Positions 31,883 to 43,950 are shown, numbered from the stretch's first letter. The stretch is DNA of 64,000 nt from Rhynchopus euleeides (GCA_963210315.1 OY723250.1:1054001-1118000); one strand, 5' to 3'. Notes: generated by a model not told the origin, from the letters alone. A program made the numbers and translations.

Positions 31883-32471
31883 CAGTGCTTGCAGAATACG
31901 CGTATTCTTCGAAAAACCCAAAATCTGCATACGTGCATACGTATGAATACGCATACGGCTCGAATACGCATACGGCTGGCAGGTCACCGGTGGAGGAGAG
32001 TGGGCCCGGTGCCTGTGCACGTCCTGTCGTACTGTGGGCTAGGTTCTCAGTGCGCAGTGGACCCACGTACGTTGTTTCGGCCCCTGGGTACCTTGGGTCG
32101 GGGAAAGCCCAGAAGTATGGGCCGGGCCCGACGGCCCATTTGGCTCCTGTACCAAGGTACTTGGTACATGTACCTGGGCCCAGATGGACCAAAATCTGAT
32201 TTTCCCCCAACGGCCAAATCTGGCTCTCTGGGTGCGCATATGTCCCAAAAATGTGTTTCCGGGCATTTTTGGGCACAGTAGCGACGTTGTTCGTGTCAGA
32301 ACAGCAGGAGGCACAGTGGACAGGCACCAAAGAGTGGCATGTGTGGGGGAAGCCCTGCCTGGCAGCGTACAGTGCAAAAGTAATAACAGACGTATGCAGG
32401 CGTTTTTTCGAAATCTGCATACGTGCATACGTATGAATACGCATACGTATGCCCGTATTCGGCGAGCACTG
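31883..32471. mobile_element. hAT-type MITE, 589 bp
   Basis: The ends are CAGTGCTTGCAGAATACG and, inverted, CAGTGCTCGCCGAATACG. CCCTAGGG flanks both sides (31875-31882 and 32472-32479), the 8-bp duplication expected of hAT transposition. Sub-terminal tandem and inverted CATACG/CGTATG units occur at both ends. There is no coding capacity, so it needs a transposase in trans. Confidence 0.9.
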
Positions 32472-32474
32472 CCC

Positions 32475-33629
32475 TAGGGAGGGGTATATGCCCTTTAAAA
32501 AGCGTGAGAAACACCACATTTTTGAACATCGACTTCTTTTGACGTACCGGCCGTCAAAACCCCCACCAACCACCCCAGAACACCGATATCACCCCCTATC
32601 CGACACACCAGACCCCCTCATGGCACCTCCAGAGGCTTTTTTGCGACGTCAAAATTTTCTGCCTAGGTTTGGTACCTGGGCCATCCCTGTGGGAGAGGTG
32701 TTCAGATTTTTGCGAACAGTGGACATCTATTTTCAGGGGTTTTGGTGTCTGGCAATGCCGAGGGGTGTGGGGGGGTGCATTCTGGATCGAGGGCAGGGTC
32801 CACCAGACCCGTTCTCTTCCGAGAAACGATATTTTTGACCCCAAACTTGCAGCCCATCTCCTGTGGGCCTGTTTGTACGTCAATTAGCCTTTATTCTAGG
32901 CAAAACGACGCTCACATGCGTCATCCCACTTAGTCCGAGAGTCCGCTGACGAGACACACATCTCTGCCCTCTTCTAGTTCAGACTCAGTCAGCACCAACC
33001 TAGCACCCTCTCTTTCTCTGTGGCTCTTTCTGTTGGTGTCACAACTGTACCAGTTGCCTAGGCCAGGTTCCATTCGAGGCAGGAAGCACATCTCTGATCA
33101 TTGGTGTCGCCGTCCACAGCGTCTCTGAGCCCATGTCTTTGCAACATCTGATTGCTTGCAGGAGTATTGTCAGTGCATGCAACCAGGACATGTGGGATAC
33201 CCAGCGGGATATATGAAAATGGGATATCCCTGCCACCATCCGCCATATGCCCCCCGGGAGACAGGGCCATCTCTGCGGGATATGGGGGCCAGAATCCGCA
33301 GGATATCAACACCAGGTCACGCGGGATACCCCCGCATGTGCATGGGATCTCAAATGGGACCTGGTTTGACCGAACAGCCAACCATATTCCGTACAATACG
33401 TTGTATCAGTGTGGGTGGCTATGCCTGGTACCTAGGCCAGGTACCAAACCTAGGCAGGAAAATGAGCGTGGCAGATAAGTGGCCCCCAGAGGGCACTGGG
33501 GGTCACCAAAGTGCCCTGTAGGTGTTTCTGGGGTGTTTTGGACCACTTTGTATGGTTGGATGTCGACTTAGGTGCCGTTTTCGCATATGTCAAAAATTCG
33601 GGTTTCTCACGCACATATACCCCTCCCTA
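32475..33629. mobile_element. ~1.15-kb inverted-repeat element in a poly-C tract
   Basis: The ends TAGGGAGGGGTATATG (32475-32490) and the exact complement (33614-33629) continue as imperfect repeats (GCGTGAGAAAC, ATTTTTGA). A second internal inverted pair is CTGCCTAGGTTTGGTACC at 32659-32682 against 33435-33457. On the right the element abuts 22 C residues (33630-33651). On the left it abutted the 12-C run at 31866-31877 before the hAT MITE inserted at that junction. No protein is encoded. Confidence 0.7.
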
Positions 33630-33651
33630 CCCCCCCCCCCCCCCCCCCCCC

Positions 33652-36600
33652 AAGCTAAGCCTCTGGAACTTTGGACATAACACGGTTCCACCAGTGTAGT
33701 CAGGGAAGTGCTACGTCGGAGACGCGACGTACTGCTAGAGGTCAGCACTCGGTACTGGCCTCTTGCTCATGGCTTGCTTCTATCTCGTGCTCCACTTGCT
33801 CCGCCCCATCTGCACTTCAAGGTAGAATCACATGTGTTTCTGACAGCATTTTCATTGAAGTGCCCAATGCAATTGACTCTCTCAGTACAAAGGCCAGGAG
33901 TATCTCGTATTATTGAAAATGCCCGCTCAGGTTTGCATCGCATGCTCTAGAAGGGAAAGAGGCGGGGGGAGAAGAACGAACGAGAAGCGGCGTTCCGTTT
34001 GATCGCACCCACAGAACATCACAATCTATGCAGGGGAGATCATTGCGAAGGTGGGGCTCCTGGGTGTATCGCCCCCACCCACAACACTTGATCAGGCAGG
34101 GCGTGCCGTGCGGCACAAGGTGGGGACTGCGTTCCAAAAACAACCTACTGTGGGCACTTTACTCTCACGTGCAGAGAAATGGCCGACAGTTCAGGCGGCA
34201 ACCGACGACAGTTTTGACACGGAGCGGATGTCAATTAAGGCGACGGTCCGTTCTCGAGCCCCTCCCCAACAGCCATATGCGTCGTCCAGTGTGTGGTAGA
34301 GAAGACGAATCCGATGACCGTGTGGCATAATGGCATAGTTTACCACACGGTGTATGCACCTGTTCCCCGTTTTGCTGTCACCTTTTGATCAACACCCTGG
34401 GCTTTGGCCTTGGGTGCAACCAAGCTGGCCCTGGCAACAGTTTGTGTTGCCTCACTGTCTCAGACAGCTTGACAGATCAGAAATGCCCATTTTCCTTCAT
34501 TTCATCTTTCAACAGAAGGGCGTGATCTTGTGCTGGGATGAGATGGGATGAGGTGACACCAGCGTTCCGTTTGGCCAGCCGTTCTATGGGTGCCAGTCTT
34601 GATGACCATCGCATTGATGCCCAGACGCAAACAGGCTTGCATAGACTCGAGTGGCCGGACGGTGGTTCGTTTCCAGTCATGTTGCTGTGCAGCGGGCCTG
34701 GATCTAATGCGTCTCAACCTATCCCATTGCTGTATACTTCCCCCACTGATATCCCTCGGCCCAAACCCCAGGCCGCCCTCTCTGTCATCAGAAAATTCAG
34801 TTTCGCAGGTCTGTTTCTGTTTCTTTAGTCCGGTTATATGTGGTACGTGTGTGGTGTGTGAATGTGTCGTTGTGTGAATGCCCTGAGGCATCTAGGGGCT
34901 GTGGGTGTGTGGTCTCAGACCTTGCGTGCGGTGTCTCAGAATGCACTGCTGATTGCAGACGATGCACTCTGCCACACTCTGTCACACATCGGTGATGAGT
35001 CTGAAAGGAAAGACGAACCGATGGCGCTCGGAATACACCGCCCCTCATCGCCAATGCCGCACACTCAAAAAGAGCCCAAGTGGTGTGCTGCCACTGGTCA
35101 TCTGAGCAGCCTTGCTTGTGGCAGGTGACACATATGGCTCCCCCCTGGGAAGCACTCTGTTGCAATGGCCTGTTGACCTCTTAATGCCGACGACATATTT
35201 TGTTGCAACCACGCTCCAGCTCCGCGAGGCCACAGTGCACATTTGCCACAGCATGTGCGAGGCGCGACTGTGCCAACTTTTTACAGTGGACGCCGCCAAG
35301 AAAAAACATTGCTAGCTGTGTGATTTGACTTCATCCGTTCATCCATTGCACCCGGGTTCGGGAAGTTTTGCAGCCCAACCATTGGTTGTTCCTCGGCAGC
35401 CCACATCAGCCAACTTCGGCAGCCCTCCGCTGCCCCCCCAGGGGGGTGTCTAAGGCGAATTGTTGCCGGGTGTTTCTGTTCGTTCTGACGTGAGATTTCC
35501 GAAGCGTCCCAACTCAAGCCGCCCCTCCCATATGCCCCCATGCATGCCTGCATATCGTCCGCCTCGGTGCACAGACGCCTGGAGAGCTGCCTTGCCTGGG
35601 ACAGGCCTTGCGAGCACAAGAACCAACGATAGTTTATACAAAATCACACAGAGACACTTGGAAACCACACCCCCACGACTCGTTTCTCTGCCTGATGGCA
35701 CCACGGCACGGCAGTGTTCAGGCAGTCTCCCCTTGCCTTGCAAGTTGCCCGGGTAGGGTGTCCTTTCTGCACTTCGCGAGAGCGATCACCACACCTCTTT
35801 CTGACTCTGGCTGGAATTGGTTGAACCTCTTAGAGCCCAGTGCGGGTGTCTCCTCGGGCAAGAAAGGGATTTCAAAAGCGTTCTCAGCAACACCTGCATG
35901 TCGCAAGATACACGAGACAGGCTGCGGGTGACAGGCTATCTGGTCTCCCGAACTCGATGTGTCCCATCGCGGTTGGGGCTTGGGTGCATCCCAAGCGCAA
36001 TCCAAAGAAAGTAGGGTCCGGTTGGTGTACGAAGCAACTGGAGTGTGGGTGGCGTTTCCACGTCTCCCCTCCCCCCCCCCACGCGTGGATAGAGAATCTT
36101 CTCAGCAAAGGGTGGGGTATTTGGTCAAAACCTATAGCGGGAGGGCAGCACTTTTGGGGCAGCAAAAGACAGCCTCCGCGGTTGCTTTTTGTTTGCCCGA
36201 GTTGTTCTTTTTACTCCGGGGGCCCTTCATGTGCATGTCGGGTGGAGGTTACCACGGCGAGTTGCTTCTTGGCACACAAAAACACCCGCACCCTATTTTG
36301 GTTCACCACAGCAGGGCTCCTGCCAGTGTCAAAAATACATCGAAGACAGTGATTTTTTGAGCAACGACCTGCTGCGGAGCGAGTTGTTTTGTTTACCCGG
36401 CTTTGGTGCCCAGACAACCTGCCTGGGTCTATCTTGCAGGTTCTCTGGTGGTTGGGAGGGCTTTTTGCGAAGCGGGGCAGAAAATCGCGATTTACTGAAG
36501 TCCCCCCCCCCCCCCGGTGGTATTACGGACAGACACCTGGTTGTGTTTTAGTGATACTGTATTGCGGTCCAACCACCAAGCCACTGACAGACAACTGCTA

Positions 36601-37729
36601 CACACCCTCCCGTTGTGCATTGATCTGCCTTGTACAACATATCTGGTGTAGTGACTACAAAAAGGACTAACATTGCGAGAAGGTGCTGGGAGATTTACTT
36701 TTCCATTCCCTCTCGACGATCAAACCCCCCCCCGGTGGTGAGTCTGTTTACTAGAAACCCGCCTAATTTTTTTTGCCGACTGCGACGACCAGACTGACTG
36801 TGGAAACTGTGGAGGTGTGTCGGAAGGCGGCGCTTCTTAGAGAACATGCAGAGAATGTCATCACTCAGGTGCAAACAGCCAAACGGAGGTCACACCAAAC
36901 CCTGTGCAACTCAAGTGTGACCACTTTGCAGCATTCCCCAACCCTCTCAAGCCGCGATGTGCTTCCACTCCCTAGCAAGCCCCTGCGCTTTCCCGAAGAA
37001 CTGTTTAGTTGTTGAGAGCACAGCTGCAAACCAAGGGGGTGTCTCTGGCTGCCTCTGGTTGCTCTCAGGGAGCCTCATGGAGACGGATGCGGACGCACCA
37101 CTGCCTGTTGGCCTTCAGAGCAGAGACTGCCAAGAGTGGTTTGTGGCCTGGATGCACACCATTTTCATTGTCGAATCTGCATGTGTAATCAGCGGATATC
37201 TCATCAAGTGCAAGTGCTCGGAGTGTTCTGCGCTGCTCTCGGACGAATAAGCATCACGTTGTGTCGAGGTGGGGCGTGTGGGTGCCAAGGGGTGGATGTC
37301 CTTTCTGTTCTTCTTCCTTTCCACCTTTCGCCGAAAGGAGATGCTTCACCAGCCCCAGCCCCACCCAATGTATAAACCTACAGATCAGTTCGGAGGGCAC
37401 GCGCATCAAAAGGAACATGACCTCCTCCCCTCATCAGCCCGACCTGTCTGCGAATGCGTTGGTCTGCCTGGGTGCAGCCGAGCCCTGTGTGACTTCTGAT
37501 GGGGTGTCACCGGGGCCCACCACCACCATGGCCGTGAAGCAGCGAGGCAGCTCATCCAACTGGATGTCCACGGCCCTTCTCGCGTCGCTGTGAGCAGGGC
37601 AGCTGCACCCCAGCCCAGGCACTTTGCTGAGCCACCGGCCTGTCTGCTCCACACCCACCCTCTCCCCTAGCATCGCTCTGCGGTGCACTGTGCTCCACCA
37701 GCCGCCCCACCACCGCCCACAGGATCACC
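33652..37729. other. intergenic, no gene recognised
   Basis: No domain-bearing frame was seen on either strand. Several C/G runs occur, for example near 36505-36520. A candidate pyrimidine-AG acceptor, CTCTCCCCTAG, ends at 37670, 59 bases before the next start codon. Confidence 0.45.
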
Positions 37730-39127
37730 ATGGCTGTCTCTGGCGTACACAGAGAGGATGATGAGATCCAAGCGTCGATCCCGATGAACAGGAGAAGGGC
37801 CAGCTGGGCCGATTCCTTCACCCAGGTGATGGATGCTGTGGTCGGCGGCGTGTCTGCGCTTCCAGGCGTGTTCGCAGGGAATGAAGCGGAGGAGCTGTTG
37901 AAGTGCCTTGGGTGCGGGAAGGAGTGCCGGACAAATTTCCTGTCGAGCGTCCGCCAGCTCGGGGCTAACACCAGCTCGCGCCTCATTGCGGACACCGCAT
38001 CGGAGACGGACTTCCTGACCCCGCTCGCCAAGCGTGTCAAGGAGGCTGTTGCGCCGCCCTGCCACTGCATCAACCTGCAGTACTCACACTGGGTGCGTGT
38101 CTCCTGCACCGGCAACAGAGAACCCTTCGACAGGCCGTGGGCGGCGGGGTGCCACGGCTGTGCCAAGGAGGAGGGGCGGCGTTGCTGCCCCAGCTGCGGG
38201 AAGGTGTTCTGCCTGGAGTGCCTGCAGGGCATGCCCATCGACGTGCTGGGGTACTGCGACAAGCAGCACTGCTGCGAGTCCTGCGCTGTGGCGTACCGTG
38301 CCATGCCGCGCCTCATCAGCAGCAGCTTGAACGCAGGACTGCAGTGCCTCCTCAATACCGTGGGGTCGCTGGCCCAGCTCGAGGTGAAGGAGTGGTCGCC
38401 AGGTGAGGGTGTGCCGGTGCTGAAGGGCGAGGTAGGTGCGGCCCTGGTGCAGGAGGGTGCGCCCAAGGTGTGGCGTGCTGGTCACGGGTCGTTCGAAGAT
38501 TTCGCCGACACCCTGTGCCAGGTGCTGCAGGTGCAGCATGTGCCCCGTCTGGTCAAGTCAGATGTGCTGGATCAGACGGACCAGCTGTCATACCGCTTTG
38601 TCGTGTCCATTCGCTCGGGAACAACAGATACGAGCCGCCTGGCGTCAGATCTTCTGCGCACCGTGTTGGTGAAGCTGGCAGACCTGAAGGGCGCGACGGA
38701 GTTTACCTCCGTTGTCATCACCGAGGACCCTATCATGCAGTGCTGGCAGTGCTGCCAGATCTGGGACAACGCCAACACGGCCAGGTGTGTGTGTGGCGAG
38801 GATCTGGTGCGGAAGGGCGAGCGCAACCTCCCGCACCACTTCGTCCGCCTCACACTGTCGCACTACTACGGCAGGGAGCTGCTGGAGGAAACAATGTTGG
38901 GAATGAAGAAACGACCGCACCCGACTGCTGCAGATCTGCAGCTGTGGTGCAGTGTGTTCCAGCAGCACCTGCAGGTGGCAATCGAAAGAGACGTGTGCTC
39001 ACGTGACGGGCATGCGTCGTTCTGTACTGACACGCGCACATGCGGTGCAGTGCGCTGCAGCATCCTGCCCTTCAACCACAGCAGCGCACCCTCTGCTGCG
39101 GGCATCCCCCTCGTGTTCACACAGTAG
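37730..39127 (+). CDS. FYVE-like zinc-finger protein
   Basis: 465 residues in one exon. Residues ~141-186 form a four-pair cysteine module, C141-x2-C144, RRC-C153-x2-C156, C161-x2-C164 and C182-x2-C185. It is arranged like FYVE/FYVE-related fingers (RR..C..CG..FC..C). The RRHHCR lipid-binding basic patch is reduced to RRCC and the N-terminal WxxD is absent, so PI3P binding is doubtful and protein binding is as likely. Further Cys pairs occur at ~59-66 and in a cluster near 335-356 (CWQCCQIW...CVCG). The rest is of unknown fold. It could be an endosomal or scaffold protein, which is inferred only. The start ATG has a CACCATGG context and lies 59 bases after a pyrimidine-AG site. It is the first gene of the + strand array. 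Confidence 0.8.
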   Translation: MAVSGVHREDDEIQASIPMNRRRASWADSFTQVMDAVVGGVSALPGVFAGNEAEELLKCLGCGKECRTNFLSSVRQLGANTSSRLIADTASETDFLTPLAKRVKEAVAPPCHCINLQYSHWVRVSCTGNREPFDRPWAAGCHGCAKEEGRRCCPSCGKVFCLECLQGMPIDVLGYCDKQHCCESCAVAYRAMPRLISSSLNAGLQCLLNTVGSLAQLEVKEWSPGEGVPVLKGEVGAALVQEGAPKVWRAGHGSFEDFADTLCQVLQVQHVPRLVKSDVLDQTDQLSYRFVVSIRSGTTDTSRLASDLLRTVLVKLADLKGATEFTSVVITEDPIMQCWQCCQIWDNANTARCVCGEDLVRKGERNLPHHFVRLTLSHYYGRELLEETMLGMKKRPHPTAADLQLWCSVFQQHLQVAIERDVCSRDGHASFCTDTRTCGAVRCSILPFNHSSAPSAAGIPLVFTQ

Positions 39128-41051
39128 CACGCCTGGCACCACCCAGAGCCATGCCGCCACCCTGCTCGCCTGCCCTGGGCACACTCTCCTGGAGCGCCTC
39201 TCGGCGCTGGCTGGAAGTCCGACCCGAGAAGGCGTGTGGGTTGCAGGCAAGGGCACGGCCGTTGTGGGCACACGACGTGCCGCATGCCCTGCCATGAGCA
39301 GGGCTGCCTCTGGGGTCCTGGGGGGAGGGGAGAGCGCGTTGCCCACAACAGATGGGTGCGTTTACAACGTTTTGAGTAGTTGTGCTGAAGAACATACCGT
39401 GATACACATGGCTATCGGATGAACCCCCGTCTGTTCCTTGAGAGGATGAGGGCCTGCACCCTCACGTGTGAGTTTGAGAGTTGCAGAGCCTTGCAGCTCT
39501 GCTGCATCTTCATTCTAAGCTTTATACCCCATCCCCCCCTGCTCCCCCCCAGCAAACAAAGCAAGCCAGCCGCGGCAGCGCATTTGTTGCACAGATCACC
39601 AACGCGGTTCAAGAGAACACCCCACCCGCCCCCCGTGTTTCGCTCAAATGCCTGCTCAGCAGGGCGACAAGCCCAGGCGCCCCAAGCGGGGCGACACATA
39701 GTGTTCCCTCTGCTTCTTTCATTTTTATGCGTTATTTGTGAGCATCTGTACCTGTTCTCGATATCATGGCAGTGCACTAGCCGCCAAAAGCAAAGGTTGT
39801 CTTTGGGAGACCGAGTCTTTGGCACGCTGGTACAGCAGGACACCTCTGCAGACATACTCACAGCGATTAGGTCAGGCATTTCTCGAGCGGAAGGGGATGG
39901 GTTGCACCAGCCTCTGCAGGGCTTGTGTTGCCCAACCCCCGTGTCGCTTTCGTCCGTTACGTTCTCCCCATTCGAAGCTCTTGCATGTTGTGCGCCAGCG
40001 GGCGATGTGACAATAATAAAATCTGTGCCCCTCCCCCCTTCGCGTGTTCTCAGCCCATGGAAACTATGTGCGATTTACCCACCTAGCCCTCTGTTGTCCG
40101 AAGCACCCGCCTGATTCCCCTTGCCCACCCCCAACAGACACTGGCCCGGATATTGGGCATTCTGTTAAAAGAAAACAACGCGCCATCTAAATGCAACGCC
40201 GAATATGTCTTAGTTTCTCCGACCCATGCAGTCAGCCCTGTTAGTTTGATGGTCGAGGCATCGTGACAGACTCGAAAAACACTGGCGCATCGCGATAGAC
40301 CGTATTTCACCACCCCCCGCACTTCCCCCTCACCACCCCCCCCCCCCCCACAGCCACTCCCCATCCCCCCCTCCATCCGAGACTGGGTGGGGATACCGAG
40401 TTGACACCCTTTATAACTCTCTGCAAAACCACACACAGCACAATGTTTCGACCACCCTGGCTTACCCGACCGGGCTTCCGCTGGGCGTGATCACCACTCA
40501 CAGGTGTCGTGCTATCGTGCTAGACACCGCCTTAAAAACAGGGGGCAGGCTAGGACCCGGTTTCCCCGCCTTCAAAAGTGATCAACACACACTCGCACAT
40601 CCCACACAGCGCTATACACTATCTTCTGCACCACCCAGACAAGGCCTTCTCGAGACAAAGGCAGAGACAATACCTCCTGCCCCCCCCCCCCCCACCCTTC
40701 CGTCTGGCCCCTCCCAGTCTATAGATCGTGGAACTGGCCACATCCACACCACCCACCCACCCCTGCTTGATCTCCTCCCTCCTCACACGAAACAGACCAC
40801 CGCCTTATCTTTTCTCTTGCGACTCCCCCACCCTTCACGCTCATTCTCCTGTCTTCCTGGAGGGGGAGGGGGGGGGGGAGGCACTGCAGATCCCTCCCCC
40901 CTCATGTGTGCTCTGTGATACCCTCAACATTTCCCTCCGTCTCCCATACCATCTCCCCTGAAGCTCTGGCCGGAGGAAAAAGGAAACGTGGTGCATTGCC
41001 CGTTTCTTTTCTCTGCACCCCATTCGCAGCACCACCCCCCGAGGGCTGCAT
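39128..41051. other. intergenic, includes dispersed repeat and C runs
   Basis: Bases 39148-39226 duplicate 27027-27105. C runs occur near 40338 and 40680. No gene is recognised. Confidence 0.5.
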
Positions 41052-41072
41052 CCCCCCCCCCCCCCCCTGCAG
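41052..41072 (+). promoter_or_regulatory. candidate trans-splice acceptor (poly-C then CTGCAG)
   Basis: Sixteen C residues (41052-41067) run into TGCAG, with the AG at 41071-41072, six bases before the ATG at 41079. A pyrimidine tract plus AG this close to a start codon is what spliced-leader addition uses in organisms with trans-splicing. A cis-intron acceptor is the alternative. Confidence 0.5.
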
Positions 41073-41078
41073 TGCAGG

Positions 41079-41765
41079 ATGGAGGGTGCTGAGGTGTTCA
41101 ACGAAACACTGCGCGGCGTTGTGTACACATCGGATGGAGACAACATCAGCATTGTGGCTGTGATTATCCCCATTGTCGTGGTCATCATAGGGGCAATCGC
41201 TGCCCTTGGGTGCTGCTGTAGGATGGAGAAGAAGATTGCCCAGAGGGAGGCGGAGCTGCGGGAGATGGAAAAGGCGGAGTCGCCTGCACACCTGAGCGGC
41301 AGGGGTACCATCCCACAGACTGGGAGCCCTGCATCGGGTCAGGTGAATGAGATGCGGTCGTTGGATGATGGGCTGACGCAGCAGCGTTCATCACACGTCG
41401 GCCCCGAGGCTGTCTCGCAGATGCAGATCCCTGCAGAGCCGGAGCCGGTGACCGAACATGATGTCGGTCTGTTGATTATGTCCGACCCCGATCCACCTCC
41501 AACCTCGGCACGCGTCCCCGCCTCCGAAACCACATTTGCCACGCAGAACTCACCTCCAGAGCCCTTCGTCCCAACCTACTCCGCACCCGCGCCGTCCGTC
41601 GCTGAGGAGACACGAGAGTATAGGGAAGACCCTGAAGACGGGCAGCATTATGACATCCAGTCGTTCTACGAAGCGTATGGTGCAGAGGATGGGCAGCGCA
41701 GGTGGGACATGTCTGAGGCGTCTGCGCGGCACATCCCGCTGTCGGACCTGCAGGGGGTGCTGTGA
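41079..41765 (+). CDS. single-pass membrane protein with long cytoplasmic tail
   Basis: 228 residues. A short N-terminus with N8 and N22 glycosylation sequons precedes one strong membrane helix (residues ~24-44, rich in Ile/Val). CCC (45-47) and a charged MEKKIAQREAELREMEKAE helix follow. The remaining ~160 residues are Pro/Ser/Glu-rich and probably disordered, with Tyr-containing acidic motifs near the end. Without a signal peptide, the helix would act as a type III signal anchor; the juxtamembrane CCC is a likely palmitoylation site. The layout suggests a surface adaptor, but no family is recognised. Confidence 0.7.
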   Translation: MEGAEVFNETLRGVVYTSDGDNISIVAVIIPIVVVIIGAIAALGCCCRMEKKIAQREAELREMEKAESPAHLSGRGTIPQTGSPASGQVNEMRSLDDGLTQQRSSHVGPEAVSQMQIPAEPEPVTEHDVGLLIMSDPDPPPTSARVPASETTFATQNSPPEPFVPTYSAPAPSVAEETREYREDPEDGQHYDIQSFYEAYGAEDGQRRWDMSEASARHIPLSDLQGVL

Positions 41766-43068
41766 ATGGGTAAGGGGAGGGAGGGCGTGTGTGTGTCCCA
41801 ACGGGCAGTGGGTGTCGCACCAAAATCAGGGTAGATCTGGCGTGTTGTGCACTATTCCAAAAGAGATTGGCAGTGTAGACAGTGCAAATCAACTCAAGAG
41901 CAGGTGCTCGGCTGTGGCATGCACACTACTGTACAAAGATGAAAGCAACAACGGCCTCTCTCAGCTGGAAGAAATACCCATACAGCAAATCGTTCAAATT
42001 GTTCAAGATGTATCCCACATCCCACGGAGGGGGGCTGCTGTATCTTCGAACCGCCTCTGTATACCGCCCCTGGGATAGAGTATAGAGTGGCCTGTCCACC
42101 CACTCACCGAAGTGCCGCTGGCATATTTTCCAACGAGGCACCCCTGTGTATTATTGTAAGGAGTGGAGCCAGTCGGAGCGCCTGGCCTGTTCAAACCAGT
42201 GTTATACGTCAGTTTGGGGCAATCGGGGGGGGGGGGGTGCAGGTCCCCGCCCCTTCCCCACCCCCCGTGGCAGGGGTGGTCTGGGAAACGATTCCCCTTG
42301 GGGAGGGGCGGGCAGCAAAAAGAAAATAGATGGTGCCGCCTGGTTTATCTTTGAAAGAAGAGCCGCGAACAGAAAGAATACAAATATAGCCTATGCCTGC
42401 CTCCACCTCCACCCCCCACCCCCACCCCACCCTCGCCTCTCCAGCGCCCTGGCATCTGCTGTTCAGTTATAGAGTAAACTACATTGTATCCTGCGAAAAA
42501 AAAAGATTCGGGATTTTTTTTGTCCGGCAGTCGAATACACTGGCCTCCCTTGCGACAGGTGTGGGTGCAGAATCGCAGAATGCCGCGCCGACCCCTCCCA
42601 CCCCACCCCCAGCCCTGCCCGCTCCATCCCTCGGGTGGGCTGCTTCTTGATGTGCCTTTCGATGATGTGTATCCAAAAGGGGTGCGGTGAGGTGTGATCT
42701 AGCGAGCGGATGTGTCTGAATTGGCAGGCGCCGTTAACAACCCCACCACCACCACCACACCCGCCTGCTGCAGGAGACCCTGCCTCCCCCCCGACCCCCG
42801 CGATACACATCTGCAGCGATCGAGCGGAGGTGGTGGGGATACAATAAAAGCAAGCGTTGGGATACACTATACAAAGCGGGTCCGGAATATACCAGAAATC
42901 ACACACACACACACACCTCTCTCTCCCACCACCCCACGTCACTTCGGTCCGCCGCTGGTTGCGCCAGAAAATCAGTGTGTCGCAGCCGTGTTGTCGAGGG
43001 GGTCCCTGTGGCGTGGCTTGGGTGGTGTTGCAGAGAGAGCGTTGCAGCCGCAATAGCCAGGTTTTATC
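41766..43068. other. intergenic, no gene recognised
   Basis: It contains G and C runs near 42227 and a CA microsatellite at ~42900-42916. Candidate AG acceptors precede the next gene (GCGCCAG near 42966). Confidence 0.5.
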
Positions 43069-43950
43069 ATGTCGACACGGGTGCTGCAGGTTGGGGTGCA
43101 CAGCGCAGGGATGTGCGCTGTCATCGCATGCGCTGGGGTGCTGATGCGCAACGCGGAATACCGCTTCACCTACCAGAGGAGGTTCCTCCTGAAGCTGGGC
43201 CAGTTCACCCTCAGCTTCCTCTGGTTTGCAGGGGCGATCGTCGCCTCCTCTGGGAAGGACGAAACCCTAGCCCAAAACACGGTATATGTAATACTTTCTT
43301 GCATTGTGGCGCAGCCGATGCTGCTATCAATAGTGGTAGCTTCGATGCGACTGCGAGAACTACATCACGACGACATGGCAATCCTGAGAAGCGCCGCACG
43401 AACCGCACTCCCGCTGTCGCTGTGGCAGCTCTTCGCACTGCTTGCGGATGCAGTGACCCGCAGCCTGACAGAAGATGCCGCCCCCTTCCGCCCAGCCCCT
43501 TCGACCTACGCGGCAATCGTCTTCCTGCGAACCCCTGCATACCACATCACGCAGGAGGTGTCGGACTACGGCCCGGACCCTGTGCTCGACCCCGACAATG
43601 TGGCTATCCTGCACTACCGATTGGGCCTCATTGCTACGACAGCGCTTGTCGGACTGCAGTGCGCCCTCGGCTGGACTCTGTGGCGGCGGTGCTCTGCAAA
43701 GAAGGTTGGCATCCTGCACCCCGTCAGCGCGGAGAGGCACGAGAGGCTGCGTCTGCTGTCCTGCTTCCTGCTGGGTGCAACGGCGCTGTTCCGCGTGCTG
43801 CACTATGGGGTGCACACCGTGGTGCTGCTGCGGACCACACCTCAGAACAAGAGCCCGACATCCATGCTGCCTGCGCAGGGCTTGGTCTTTGCCCTGTCCA
43901 CCCTGGAGTGCATTCTGATAGTCATTCTCGCAGTTGCCGCAGTCCGGTGA
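43069..43950 (+). CDS. polytopic membrane protein
   Basis: 293 residues with about seven hydrophobic segments: near 10-27, 45-60, 70-92, 108-125, 185-202, 223-243 and 266-292. Short charged loops separate them, with a longer loop at ~128-180. The FRVLHYGVHTV stretch followed by a final helix faintly recalls the RTA1-like fungal lipid-export family, but this is too weak to assign. It probably sits in the plasma or an internal membrane as a transporter or receptor-like protein. The start at 43069 is the first ATG of the frame and directly precedes the hydrophobic N-terminus. It is a single exon like its neighbours. Confidence 0.75.
   Translation: MSTRVLQVGVHSAGMCAVIACAGVLMRNAEYRFTYQRRFLLKLGQFTLSFLWFAGAIVASSGKDETLAQNTVYVILSCIVAQPMLLSIVVASMRLRELHHDDMAILRSAARTALPLSLWQLFALLADAVTRSLTEDAAPFRPAPSTYAAIVFLRTPAYHITQEVSDYGPDPVLDPDNVAILHYRLGLIATTALVGLQCALGWTLWRRCSAKKVGILHPVSAERHERLRLLSCFLLGATALFRVLHYGVHTVVLLRTTPQNKSPTSMLPAQGLVFALSTLECILIVILAVAAVR

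Noticed and set aside
43069..43950. Naming this an RTA1-family exporter
   Set aside because: Only a vague FRVLHY-plus-helix resemblance; diagnostic family residues not seen.
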